From Flavobacteriales bacterium (GTDB lineage: Bacteria; Bacteroidota; Bacteroidia; Flavobacteriales_D; Sanyastnellaceae): 13,975 bases of DNA. How positions within the stretch are numbered: the first letter of the stretch is position 1; each line of letters opens with the position of its first letter. Shown here piece after piece: positions 1-6,572 of this stretch. The notes under the pieces were generated by a model. That model worked only from the letters and a program-made list of their open reading frames with translations, did not search any database and was not told where the DNA came from. A program made the translations under genes and the position numbers. The stretch lies in NCBI GenBank assembly GCA_027488055.1, contig JAIYCK010000128.1, forward strand, positions 1 through 13,975. Reading direction: 5' to 3'.

Positions 1-45
1 CGAAAGCATCAATACGATTGATAAAAATTGTAAGAACTTTGTCAT
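1..45 (-). CDS. 5' end of a secreted or membrane protein (partial)
   Basis: Reading the minus strand from an ATG at 43-45 gives 15 open codons to the window edge: MTKFLQFLSIVLMLS. A Lys near the start followed by a hydrophobic run is the shape of a Sec signal peptide or first membrane helix. The rest of the gene lies outside the window, so no function can be given. It diverges from the ABC ATPase gene, with about 170 bp between the two starts. No Shine-Dalgarno sequence is seen, as is usual in Bacteroidota. Confidence is moderate because only 45 bases are visible. Confidence 0.5.
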   Translation of the reverse strand, partial: MTKFLQFLSIVLMLS

Positions 46-216
46 ATATCTATTTTTTATCTCCCTTTTCCACTTTGTGTGGGGTTCATATTTCAAATGA
101 AGTTCCCCCCCGTTTGAGTCGCATCAAGCGAAGTTCATACCAAAATGGCTCACCAACGGAAAGATAAAAGTACAAGTGGACAATGCAATTGATCGATTTA
201 AGTTAATTTTGAAGCA
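46..216. other. Intergenic region between divergent genes
   Basis: This 171-bp gap separates the leftward partial gene from the ABC ATPase gene. It contains a run of seven C (105-111). A one-mismatch -7-like box for the minus strand lies at 159-166 (TATCTTTC read on that strand; consensus TAnnTTTG). No RNA gene or clear terminator is visible. Confidence 0.4.
204..211 (+). promoter_or_regulatory. Possible Bacteroidota -7 box before the ABC ATPase gene
   Basis: TAATTTTG matches the Bacteroidota -7 consensus TAnnTTTG exactly. It ends only 5 bases before the ATG at 217, so transcription would start at or very near the start codon and give a leaderless message. No convincing -33 TTG lies at the usual distance; the nearest, at 189-191, is too close. 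The match could be chance in AT-rich DNA. Confidence 0.3.
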
Positions 217-921
217 ATGCAAGAGATTATTCGCATAGAACAGCTGACAAAATTCTACACCATAGGCCAAGAGACCATCAAGGCGCTGAATGGGGTCGAA
301 TTGTCGATCAAAAAAAACGAGTACGTGGCCTTGATGGGACCCAGTGGATCAGGCAAAAGCACCATCATGAATATCATTGGATGCTTGGACACACCTAGCA
401 GCGGAAGCTATCACCTCAATGGGCCAGACGTGGCCAAGTTATCTGACAATCAGTTGGCCGAAATTAGAAACAAAGAGATCGGTTTTGTTTTTCAAACTTT
501 TAACCTTCTCCCCCGGTACACTGCCCTTGAAAACGTGGCTTTGCCGCTGATTTATGCGGGCATTCCACTGAATGATCGGAAGCTGCGTGCAGAAAAAGTA
601 TTGCAAATGGTGGGGCTCGGCGATCGAATGCACCATAAGCCCAATGAACTGTCAGGTGGTCAAAGACAACGGGTGGCAGTGGCTCGTGCACTCATCAACA
701 ATCCATCGATCATCTTAGCAGATGAACCTACAGGGAATCTTGATACCAAAACCAGCTATGAGATCATGGCCCTTTTTCAAGATATTCACGACGCGGGCAA
801 TACCATTATCGTGGTAACCCACGAAGAAGACATCGCTCGCCACGCGCACCGCATCGTGCGCCTGCGCGATGGTGTGATCGAAAACGATCAAACCAATGCG
901 CCACAAAGGCTTCAGAAATAG
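217..921 (+). CDS. ABC transporter ATP-binding protein, MacB/LolD type
   Basis: This 234-residue protein is a complete ABC ATPase. Walker A is GPSGSGKST (41-49), the Q-loop Gln is 93 (FVFQTFNLLP), the signature is LSGGQ (145-149), Walker B is IILADEP (165-171) and the H-loop His is 201 (VVTHEE). Length and sequence fit the MacB/LolD/FtsE family, whose members drive FtsX-type permeases in lipoprotein release, efflux or cell-wall control rather than classical import. The start MQEIIRIEQLTKFY fits the usual beginning of the family, where the first beta strand follows the start at once. No permease gene is visible on either side: asnS follows after 65 bp, so the partner must be encoded elsewhere or to the left of the window. 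The substrate cannot be told from the sequence. The family call is firm; the subfamily is inferred. Confidence 0.93.
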   Translation: MQEIIRIEQLTKFYTIGQETIKALNGVELSIKKNEYVALMGPSGSGKSTIMNIIGCLDTPSSGSYHLNGPDVAKLSDNQLAEIRNKEIGFVFQTFNLLPRYTALENVALPLIYAGIPLNDRKLRAEKVLQMVGLGDRMHHKPNELSGGQRQRVAVARALINNPSIILADEPTGNLDTKTSYEIMALFQDIHDAGNTIIVVTHEEDIARHAHRIVRLRDGVIENDQTNAPQRLQK

Positions 922-955
922 CTGAATTCCATTTTCCTGCATCTATACTTTGAAC

Positions 956-963
956 TACCTTTG
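956..963 (+). promoter_or_regulatory. Probable asnS promoter, -7 box
   Basis: TACCTTTG is an exact match to the Bacteroidota -7 consensus TAnnTTTG. It lies 23 bases before the asnS ATG, which predicts a leader of roughly 15 to 20 bases. A T-rich stretch (TTTTCC, about 932-937) is near the right place for a weak -33 element. asnS is therefore probably transcribed on its own, not only by read-through from the ABC ATPase gene. Confidence 0.55.
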
Positions 964-986
964 CGCCTTCAAAATCAGGTCAAATA

Positions 987-2432
987 ATGGCTCAACATAC
1001 AGATATTGCAACGCTTTTCAAGCACCAACCCGTAGAAACTAGTGTGACCGTAAAGGCATGGGTGCGCACCTTCCGCAATGACCAATTTCTTGCCGTGAGC
1101 GATGGTACCACCATCCGCACCCTGCAAATAGTGATCAATAAAGAGGAGCACGAAGAAGGGAAACTTAAAAAGCTAAATACTGGCGCTTGCATTAGCGCCT
1201 CAGGCATCCTAAAGCCTTCTTTGGGCAAAGGACAAGATATCGAGTTAATTGCTGATCACTTGGATATTTTGGGCGAATGTGATCCCAATGAATTTCCAAT
1301 CCAAATGAAGCGCCACACCCTGGACTTCTTGCGCGAAAAGGCACATTTGCGCTTTCGTACCAATACCTTTGGGGCCGTATTCCGCTTGCGTCATCATCTG
1401 GCCTTTGCGATCCATCAATTTTTCAATGATCGCGGATTCTTTTATTTGCACGCTCCCATCATCACTGGAAGTGACGCGGAAGGTGCCGGCGAAATGTTCA
1501 AAGTCACCAACCTCGATTTACAGAATGTAGCCCGCACCGAGGACGGAGCAGTGGATTTCAGTCAAGACTTCTTTGGCAAGCCAACCAATTTGACAGTCAG
1601 TGGCCAATTGGAAGCTGAACTTGCCGCCTTAGCATTGAGCAAAGTGTACACTTTTGGCCCCACGTTCCGGGCAGAAAACTCCAATACCAGCCGACATTTG
1701 GCGGAGTTTTGGATGATCGAACCAGAAGTGGCTTTCAACGATATCATCGCCAACCAAGATTTGGCTGAATCATTTTTGAAGTATTGCTTCAATTATGCTT
1801 TGACCCATGCACGTGAAGACTTGGAGTTTTTGCAGGAACGTGAAATCAACGAGGACAAACTCAAACCTGTAGATGAACGCCAAGTAATGCCGCTGATCCA
1901 GCGATTGGAATTCGTGGCCAACAACGAATTTGAGCGTATCTCCTACACAGAAGCCATCGAGATCTTGCTGCAGAGCAATCATTACAAAAAGAAAAAATTC
2001 AAATTCGATGTCAAATGGGGCATCGATCTTCAAAGTGAACATGAGCGTTATTTGGTAGAAAAGCACTTCCAAAAACCCGTCATTATTACAGGTTATCCTG
2101 CAGCGATCAAAGCCTTTTACATGCGGGTGAATGAGCCAGATACTGAAGGACGTGAGACCGTGGCCGCAATGGACATTCTAGTGCCCGGTATTGGAGAAAT
2201 TATCGGCGGTTCACAAAGGGAAGAGCGATATGATGTTTTGTTAGCCAAATGCAAGCAATTCAATATACCTGAAGATCACATTTGGTGGTACCTCGAAACA
2301 CGCAAATTCGGCACCTGCCCACATGCTGGATTTGGCCTGGGATTTGAGCGCTTGATCATGTACGTCACTGGTATGCAAAACATCCGCGATGTGATCCCTT
2401 TTCCGCGCACACCGATGAATGCGGAATTTTGA
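987..2432 (+). CDS. asnS: Asparaginyl-tRNA synthetase
   Basis: The 481-residue product charges tRNA-Asn with asparagine using ATP, in the cytoplasm. The N-terminal OB-fold anticodon-binding domain covers about residues 15-95 (VKAWVRTFRNDQFLAVSDG is its typical start). The class II catalytic core follows. Motif 2 begins at FRAENSNTSRH (227-237) and runs into EFWMIEPE (240-247). Motif 3 is GFGLGFERL (448-456), and the C-terminal DVIPFPRTP is typical of AsnRS. The sequence FRAENSNTSRHLAEFWM and the lack of an AspRS-type GAD insertion favour AsnRS over AspRS. It is somewhat longer than the E. coli enzyme (466 residues), with extra residues around 325-355 (KKKKFKFDVKWG), an insertion I recall from Bacteroidota homologues. 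It has its own -7 box and is followed by a strong hairpin terminator 6 bases after the stop. Confidence 0.97.
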   Translation: MAQHTDIATLFKHQPVETSVTVKAWVRTFRNDQFLAVSDGTTIRTLQIVINKEEHEEGKLKKLNTGACISASGILKPSLGKGQDIELIADHLDILGECDPNEFPIQMKRHTLDFLREKAHLRFRTNTFGAVFRLRHHLAFAIHQFFNDRGFFYLHAPIITGSDAEGAGEMFKVTNLDLQNVARTEDGAVDFSQDFFGKPTNLTVSGQLEAELAALALSKVYTFGPTFRAENSNTSRHLAEFWMIEPEVAFNDIIANQDLAESFLKYCFNYALTHAREDLEFLQEREINEDKLKPVDERQVMPLIQRLEFVANNEFERISYTEAIEILLQSNHYKKKKFKFDVKWGIDLQSEHERYLVEKHFQKPVIITGYPAAIKAFYMRVNEPDTEGRETVAAMDILVPGIGEIIGGSQREERYDVLLAKCKQFNIPEDHIWWYLETRKFGTCPHAGFGLGFERLIMYVTGMQNIRDVIPFPRTPMNAEF

Positions 2433-2438
2433 TGATAT

Positions 2439-2466
2439 AAAAGAGGCGACATCTGTCGCCTCTTTT
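2439..2466. terminator. Bidirectional intrinsic terminator between asnS and the secreted-protein gene
   Basis: The arm at 2439-2451 (AAAAGAGGCGACA) is the exact reverse complement of 2454-2466 (TGTCGCCTCTTTT), giving a perfect 13-bp stem with a 2-base loop; in practice the last A-T pair opens to give a tetraloop. Each arm ends in A4/T4, so both strands carry a GC-rich stem followed by a U run. It lies 6 bases after the asnS stop and 8 bases before the stop of the convergent minus-strand gene, so it can terminate both transcripts. Confidence 0.88.
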
Positions 2467-2474
2467 CCTTTTCA

Positions 2475-3467
2475 CTATTTTCTTTTACCGCCCGCTGCTG
2501 GTTTCACGGCAGGCTTAGCTCCCTTACCCGTCGCCTTCGGGTTTGGAGACTTCTTGCCTACGTTTGGTTTTTCTTCTTTCGTTGGCCTTGGTTTGCGTCC
2601 ACCATTGGATGGTTGGTTTCCACCTTTGGGGTCTTGATGAGGTTGTTGTTTATCCACCTTCGCACCACGTTCTTTTTCCACATGACGGTCTCTTGACTTT
2701 GTTTTGTCCATTGACTTTCGGTTTTCGTGGATCTTCTTATATCTCACATGCACTATGGGACTGCTGCGATGATGGTGCCGCCAAATGCCATGCGCATGGC
2801 TGCAACTGATCACGGAAACAGACCGATACAACCTAGGATTCCACACGCTCCAACGTTGGTGATAGTTGTGCCAAGGGCTCCAATACCAAGGTTCCCACCA
2901 ACTGGGATAGTATCCCCAACGATACAAGCTTGCATAGGGGCCATTGCGAGGTCCATACACATATCGCACACAAGGCCAATAGCAGACGTTGCAGCGTATG
3001 ACCCTGGTATGCTCCATAATTGCTGGACCACCTTTGCCTCCAGAAATAATCTCGTCTGTTGGTTCCACAATCATTTGTTGACCATATATCTCCTCATCGC
3101 CAATGATTTGAAGTTTGATATCGCTTTCCGAGACTCTTTCTATTGCAATGGCGGCTATGTCTTGGGTCTCTTTCTCACTTACATCGACACTCAAAATGAT
3201 TAAGCGTGATTCTCCATCTATTTGGTCATTGACTTGGATAAAATCCACCTTGCCATCACCATTCAAATCGAGATTATTGACCCCTTCTGGCGAGGAGTTC
3301 AAAGCCTTTTCGAAGGCTTGCAAATCCGCACTGGCCTTAAAGGTCTCCAGCACTCCTTGGAGATTCAAATTGTCACCGTCATAGCCTGTTGAGTCCTGCG
3401 CCGTTTGCCCCAGGATCCGCAGTGCGGTGAACGATAGAAATATTCCAATCCAGCTAATTTTTTTCAT
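2475..3467 (-). CDS. Secreted protein of unknown function with DxDGDG-type loop, Trp/Tyr-rich core and basic tail
   Basis: The chosen start, ATG at 3465-3467, gives 330 residues beginning MKKISWIGIFLSF, a typical Sec signal peptide ending near ILGQ (about 18-21). An upstream in-frame ATG at 3494 would put nine polar residues before it and is less likely. The mature part has an acidic loop DLNGDGKVD (67-75), which resembles an EF-hand or dockerin calcium loop. Next comes an alpha/beta stretch (RLIILSVDVSEKETQDIA, then IIGDEEIYGQQMIVEP). Residues about 163-206 are very rich in Trp and Tyr (WPCVRYVYGP, then YYPSWWEPWYWSPW). The last 85 or so residues are full of Lys, Arg, Pro and Gly and are probably disordered. 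I recognise the N-terminal part plus Trp/Tyr core as a recurrent uncharacterised Bacteroidota secreted family, but know no function. It is a single gene that converges on asnS. Confidence 0.85.
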   Translation of the reverse strand: MKKISWIGIFLSFTALRILGQTAQDSTGYDGDNLNLQGVLETFKASADLQAFEKALNSSPEGVNNLDLNGDGKVDFIQVNDQIDGESRLIILSVDVSEKETQDIAAIAIERVSESDIKLQIIGDEEIYGQQMIVEPTDEIISGGKGGPAIMEHTRVIRCNVCYWPCVRYVYGPRNGPYASLYRWGYYPSWWEPWYWSPWHNYHQRWSVWNPRLYRSVSVISCSHAHGIWRHHHRSSPIVHVRYKKIHENRKSMDKTKSRDRHVEKERGAKVDKQQPHQDPKGGNQPSNGGRKPRPTKEEKPNVGKKSPNPKATGKGAKPAVKPAAGGKRK

Positions 3468-3519
3468 TGTTTTTGATTTAATTATTAGAGTCATGAGGGC
3501 TCCAATGGTTTAATGCGCA

Positions 3520-3554
3520 CAAATTGAGCCACGTTCGAGATTTAGACACCCAAA
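3520..3554 (-). promoter_or_regulatory. Candidate promoter for the 2475-3467 gene
   Basis: Read on the minus strand, TCAATTTG (3527-3520) differs from TAnnTTTG at one position. A TTTG (3554-3551) lies 23 bases upstream as a possible -33 element. The leader would be about 45 bases. Weak evidence based on motif position only. Confidence 0.3.
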
Positions 3555-3597
3555 TCCTAGACTAGAAGTATGTGCGAATTCCTTGGCATTGTTGCCC

Positions 3598-3605
3598 TAT
3601 CTTTG
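3598..3605 (+). promoter_or_regulatory. Probable adk-obg promoter, -7 box
   Basis: TATCTTTG is an exact match to TAnnTTTG and lies 29 bases before the chosen adk ATG. The predicted transcript start, about 3612, lies inside the longer open frame that begins at 3572. This excludes the upstream ATG and supports the start at 3635. The -33 element is weak: TGTG at 3571-3574 is 23 bases upstream. Confidence 0.55.
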
Positions 3606-3634
3606 CTGCCTTATTTTTATCACCAAGCTTTCCT

Positions 3635-4216
3635 ATGTTGAACATCGTTTTATTTGGTCCTCCGGGTGCCGGCAAAGGCACTCAAAGCGAATTCTTAATT
3701 GAGAAATATGAGTTGGTTCACCTCAGTACAGGTGATATTTTTCGGTTCAATATTAAAAACGCAACCGAATTAGGTCAACTAGCCAAAAGTTATATGGACA
3801 AGGGTGAATTGGTGCCCGATCAAGTCACCATCTCAATGTTGGAAAGCGAAGTGAACAAGCACCCTCATGCACCTGGCTTCATTTTCGATGGTTTTCCAAG
3901 GACAGAAGCTCAAGCTTTGGCTTTGGATGGATTTTTAGCCTCCATGAATGAAAGCATCACTTGCATGTTGGCATTGGAAGTTGAAGAAACTGAGTTAAAG
4001 ACTCGTTTGCTGCAGCGCGCTAAAACCAGCGGCCGCCTTGATGATGCCGATCCTGCAATCATCCAGAACCGCATTGATGTATACAACAGAGAGACCGCAC
4101 CGGTAGCTGGTTATTACCAACAGCGCAATAAATATCATGGGATAGATGGCGTTGGCAGTATCGAAGATATTAGCAATCGCCTTTTCCAGGCCATCGAAAC
4201 CACGGTCAACTCATAA
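3635..4216 (+). CDS. adk: Adenylate kinase
   Basis: The enzyme interconverts ATP plus AMP with two ADP in the cytoplasm. Starting at the ATG at 3635 the protein has 193 residues and begins MLNIVLFGPPGAGKGTQ, with the P-loop at 8-16. The open frame extends upstream to 3572, but those 21 residues would precede the first beta strand and the promoter box lies inside them. The AMP-binding segment includes STGDIFR (31-37) and FDGFPRT (84-90, with the conserved Asp85). The lid region GRLDDADP (133-140) is short and lacks zinc-binding cysteines, so this is the short-lid form. The terminal helix region is intact. obg follows 38 bp downstream on the same strand, a pairing I recall as common in Bacteroidota. 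The hpt gene often found before adk in that group is not here. Confidence 0.96.
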   Translation: MLNIVLFGPPGAGKGTQSEFLIEKYELVHLSTGDIFRFNIKNATELGQLAKSYMDKGELVPDQVTISMLESEVNKHPHAPGFIFDGFPRTEAQALALDGFLASMNESITCMLALEVEETELKTRLLQRAKTSGRLDDADPAIIQNRIDVYNRETAPVAGYYQQRNKYHGIDGVGSIEDISNRLFQAIETTVNS

Positions 4217-4254
4217 CCATTGACTGCACTTATCGTTTTTAAATCACTTCGCTC

Positions 4255-5250
4255 ATGTCGGATAGTAATTTCATTGACTACGTAAAAATTTGCTGCCGAT
4301 CGGGTAAAGGCGGAGCTGGCAGCTCTCATTTCCGTCGTGAAAAATTCGTACCCTTTGGTGGCCCCGATGGCGGTGATGGCGGAAGGGGTGGACATATTAT
4401 TTTGCGCGGCACCAAGGATGTGTGGACCTTGCTACACCTGAAGTACCGCAAGCACGTAATTGCTGAAGATGGACAAAATGGTAGCAGCGCGCGCAAATCA
4501 GGAGCTCAAGGCAAAGACGAAATATTATTGGTTCCATTGGGCACAGTAGCCAAAGATGTGGAAACGGGCAAAATAGAATTTGAGATCACTGAAGAAGGCC
4601 AAGAATACGTGCTCACCAAAGGTGGACGCGGTGGTTTGGGAAATGATCATTTCAAAACAAGCACCAATCAAGCGCCGAGCCATGCTCAGCCAGGAGAACC
4701 TGGTATTGAGGAATGGAAAATTCTTGAGTTGAAAGTGCTGGCGGATGTGGGATTGGTTGGATTTCCTAACGCAGGAAAATCCACACTGCTCAGTGTAGTG
4801 AGTGCCGCCAAACCGGAAATTGCTGATTACCCTTTTACAACGCTCGTGCCTAACTTGGGTATGGTGCGTTATCGCGGTGATCGCTCGTTCGTGATGGCGG
4901 ATATCCCTGGAATTATTGAAGGCGCCAGCGAGGGCAAAGGGCTAGGACATCGGTTCTTGCGTCACATCGAACGCAATTCATCGCTGTTGTTCATGGTTGC
5001 CTGCGACAGTTCGGACATTCAGAAGGAATACAATATCCTAGTGAATGAACTGAAAAAATACAACCCTGATTTATTGGATAAAAGAAGGATTCTTGCCATC
5101 ACCAAATCGGACATGTTGGACGAAATCATGATGGAACAAATGAAGGAACTTCTTCCTGAGGGTATTCCGACCATTTTTATTTCGTCTGTGGCGCAGTACA
5201 ATATCGATCAATTGAAGGACATGATTTGGATGCAAATCAACGCCGAGTAA
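4255..5250 (+). CDS. obg: GTPase Obg (ribosome assembly)
   Basis: Obg (CgtA) is an essential GTPase that binds the large ribosomal subunit during assembly and is linked to stress and (p)ppGpp signalling. The 331-residue product has the glycine-rich Obg fold at about 1-158, including GKGGAGSSHFRREKFVPFGG (17-36) and the GGDGGRGG repeats. The G domain follows: G1 GFPNAGKST (169-177), switch I TT (195-196), G3 DIPG (216-219), G4 TKSD (283-286) and G5 SSVA (310-313). It stops right after the G domain, so the variable C-terminal OCT domain of some Obg proteins is absent, which is normal for Bacteroidota. It is co-transcribed with adk. Its stop codon lies 2 bases from the stop codon of the convergent OmpA-family gene, and no terminator is visible there. 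Confidence 0.97.
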   Translation: MSDSNFIDYVKICCRSGKGGAGSSHFRREKFVPFGGPDGGDGGRGGHIILRGTKDVWTLLHLKYRKHVIAEDGQNGSSARKSGAQGKDEILLVPLGTVAKDVETGKIEFEITEEGQEYVLTKGGRGGLGNDHFKTSTNQAPSHAQPGEPGIEEWKILELKVLADVGLVGFPNAGKSTLLSVVSAAKPEIADYPFTTLVPNLGMVRYRGDRSFVMADIPGIIEGASEGKGLGHRFLRHIERNSSLLFMVACDSSDIQKEYNILVNELKKYNPDLLDKRRILAITKSDMLDEIMMEQMKELLPEGIPTIFISSVAQYNIDQLKDMIWMQINAE

Positions 5251-5252
5251 TC

Positions 5253-6425
5253 CTATTGGATCAATTCAAATTTGCGTTTGAGGATTTGAAACTCCACACG
5301 TCGATTTTGCATGCGACCTTGATCAGTGGCGTTGTCGGCCACTGGTAGTTCCTTGCCGAAATAGCTCATATTCAATCGTTGCTTGTCTATCCCTAACCGA
5401 ATCAACTCGTCGATCACCCGTTGTGCGCGCCTCCGTGATAGCTCAATGTTGTATTCTTCCGATCCTTTGATATCTGTATAGCCCGAAATCTCCATATACA
5501 TTGCCCGATTCTTGCGCAATAAATCGTATACCTCTCTGACCTGAATCATTGCTGTGTCCGTCAAAAGATCTTGGTCGAAATCAAACAAAATGGCATCCAA
5601 TGATATTCGGTCATATTCCTTCAATTCTAGCGGAGGATCCACAGCCATTGCCGCCAATACATCGTTTTCACAACTGCATTCGGATTTCTGTTTGATCGGT
5701 TTCACTGAAACTTTATCCACGTACGCATATGCCCAAGTGTCTTGCGCTTTTACCCCTAAATCTGCTGTTCGCTTGATGATCTTCAATTCTCGATCGGTTT
5801 TAAAATTCCCAATGGTGAGATATTGTTCGCCTCCTACAGCTGTATACATATCACTTATAAGCATCCAGCCATCGGAATAATCCAACATATTGAAACGCGG
5901 ATTGGCCACGACCGGCTTGGTTTCGATGACCCCCATTTTTTTGTGTTCGACCTTCTCATTGGTGAGGGCAACGCCTATCCCATCGCACACATACGCGCAT
6001 TGATCGGCAGCAGAGACATAGAACTCGACACACACCATTTCACCGGCAACCAACGGTCTTGATAATTGTGTTTGGATATACTCTCGGTAGTTTTTATTGC
6101 TTCCTGCACTATATAGCACCATGCCGATATAGCCCGCTCCCTCTTTCGCGTCTTGACTTCCAAACACATTGTTGGGTACGCCTACCTTGCCGCTGCATTC
6201 ATGAAAGTAATCCGGGGTGCCATCGCTTGGCTGCCACCATCCAGCCACGGTAGTGAGCGATTGTTGATTGAAGTTGCCAGGGCAATAACTCTTCTGCTCA
6301 AAACTACTATTGTTGAGCAATTCTTGCGCTTGCATGTGCAATGCCCCGGCGCATAGTAGTATGGTGAACAGGCTTAATTTCACTTTTGCAATAACTCTCA
6401 ATTGTATGAAATATTGGATATCCAT
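5253..6425 (-). CDS. OmpA-family outer-membrane protein with N-terminal carbohydrate-binding-like domain (copy 1)
   Basis: A 390-residue envelope protein. A signal peptide runs to about residue 34 (hydrophobic LSLFTILLCAGALHMQAQ). Residues 35-250 form a beta-sandwich-like domain with landmarks NNSSFEQ, WWQPSDGTPDYFHEC (63-77) and YREYIQTQLSRPL; this resembles CBM-type modules common in Bacteroidota surface proteins. The domain ends with YAYVDKVSVKPI and a CSC pair (250-252). The C-terminal OmpA domain (about 275-385) is complete: it contains FDFDQDLLTD, GYTDIKGSEEYN (315-326) and LSRRRAQRV (329-337). Asp318 and Arg333 match the two residues that bind diaminopimelate in peptidoglycan. The protein probably anchors the outer membrane to the cell wall. 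It is related to the next gene upstream. It converges on obg with a 2-base gap. I saw no clear promoter box upstream. The ligand of the N-domain is unknown. Confidence 0.9.
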   Translation of the reverse strand: MDIQYFIQLRVIAKVKLSLFTILLCAGALHMQAQELLNNSSFEQKSYCPGNFNQQSLTTVAGWWQPSDGTPDYFHECSGKVGVPNNVFGSQDAKEGAGYIGMVLYSAGSNKNYREYIQTQLSRPLVAGEMVCVEFYVSAADQCAYVCDGIGVALTNEKVEHKKMGVIETKPVVANPRFNMLDYSDGWMLISDMYTAVGGEQYLTIGNFKTDRELKIIKRTADLGVKAQDTWAYAYVDKVSVKPIKQKSECSCENDVLAAMAVDPPLELKEYDRISLDAILFDFDQDLLTDTAMIQVREVYDLLRKNRAMYMEISGYTDIKGSEEYNIELSRRRAQRVIDELIRLGIDKQRLNMSYFGKELPVADNATDQGRMQNRRVEFQILKRKFELIQ

Positions 6426-6510
6426 TTGAAATATTATCCATTGGCTTGTGTCAATTATGAAGCTTGCACTTCAATGTATCACAGATGATATGATGGATAA
6501 ATATCGAGCC

Positions 6511-6544
6511 AAAAAAAAAGGCGCTCTGCCCAGCAGAACGCCTT
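6511..6544 (-). terminator. Intrinsic terminator after the hemE-ompA operon
   Basis: On the minus strand the arms 6544-6533 and 6529-6518 form a 12-bp stem with one G-U pair and a 3-base loop. It is followed by nine U residues from the A run at 6511-6519. It lies 29 bases after the stop of the OmpA-family gene at 6573. The G-U pair forms only in the minus-strand RNA (it is a C-A mismatch in the other), and the U tract is on that side, so the terminator is directional. Confidence 0.9.
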
Positions 6545-6572
6545 ATGTTAGAGGCACCATTGGTGCAATACA

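Noticed and set aside
2727..3203. A 158-residue plus-strand open frame.
   Set aside because: It lies antisense to the secreted-protein gene. It shows no signal peptide, motif or family resemblance and reflects that gene's composition on the other strand.
3572..3634. N-terminal extension of adenylate kinase from the upstream ATG.
   Set aside because: Family members start right before the P-loop strand, and the -7 promoter box lies inside this extension.
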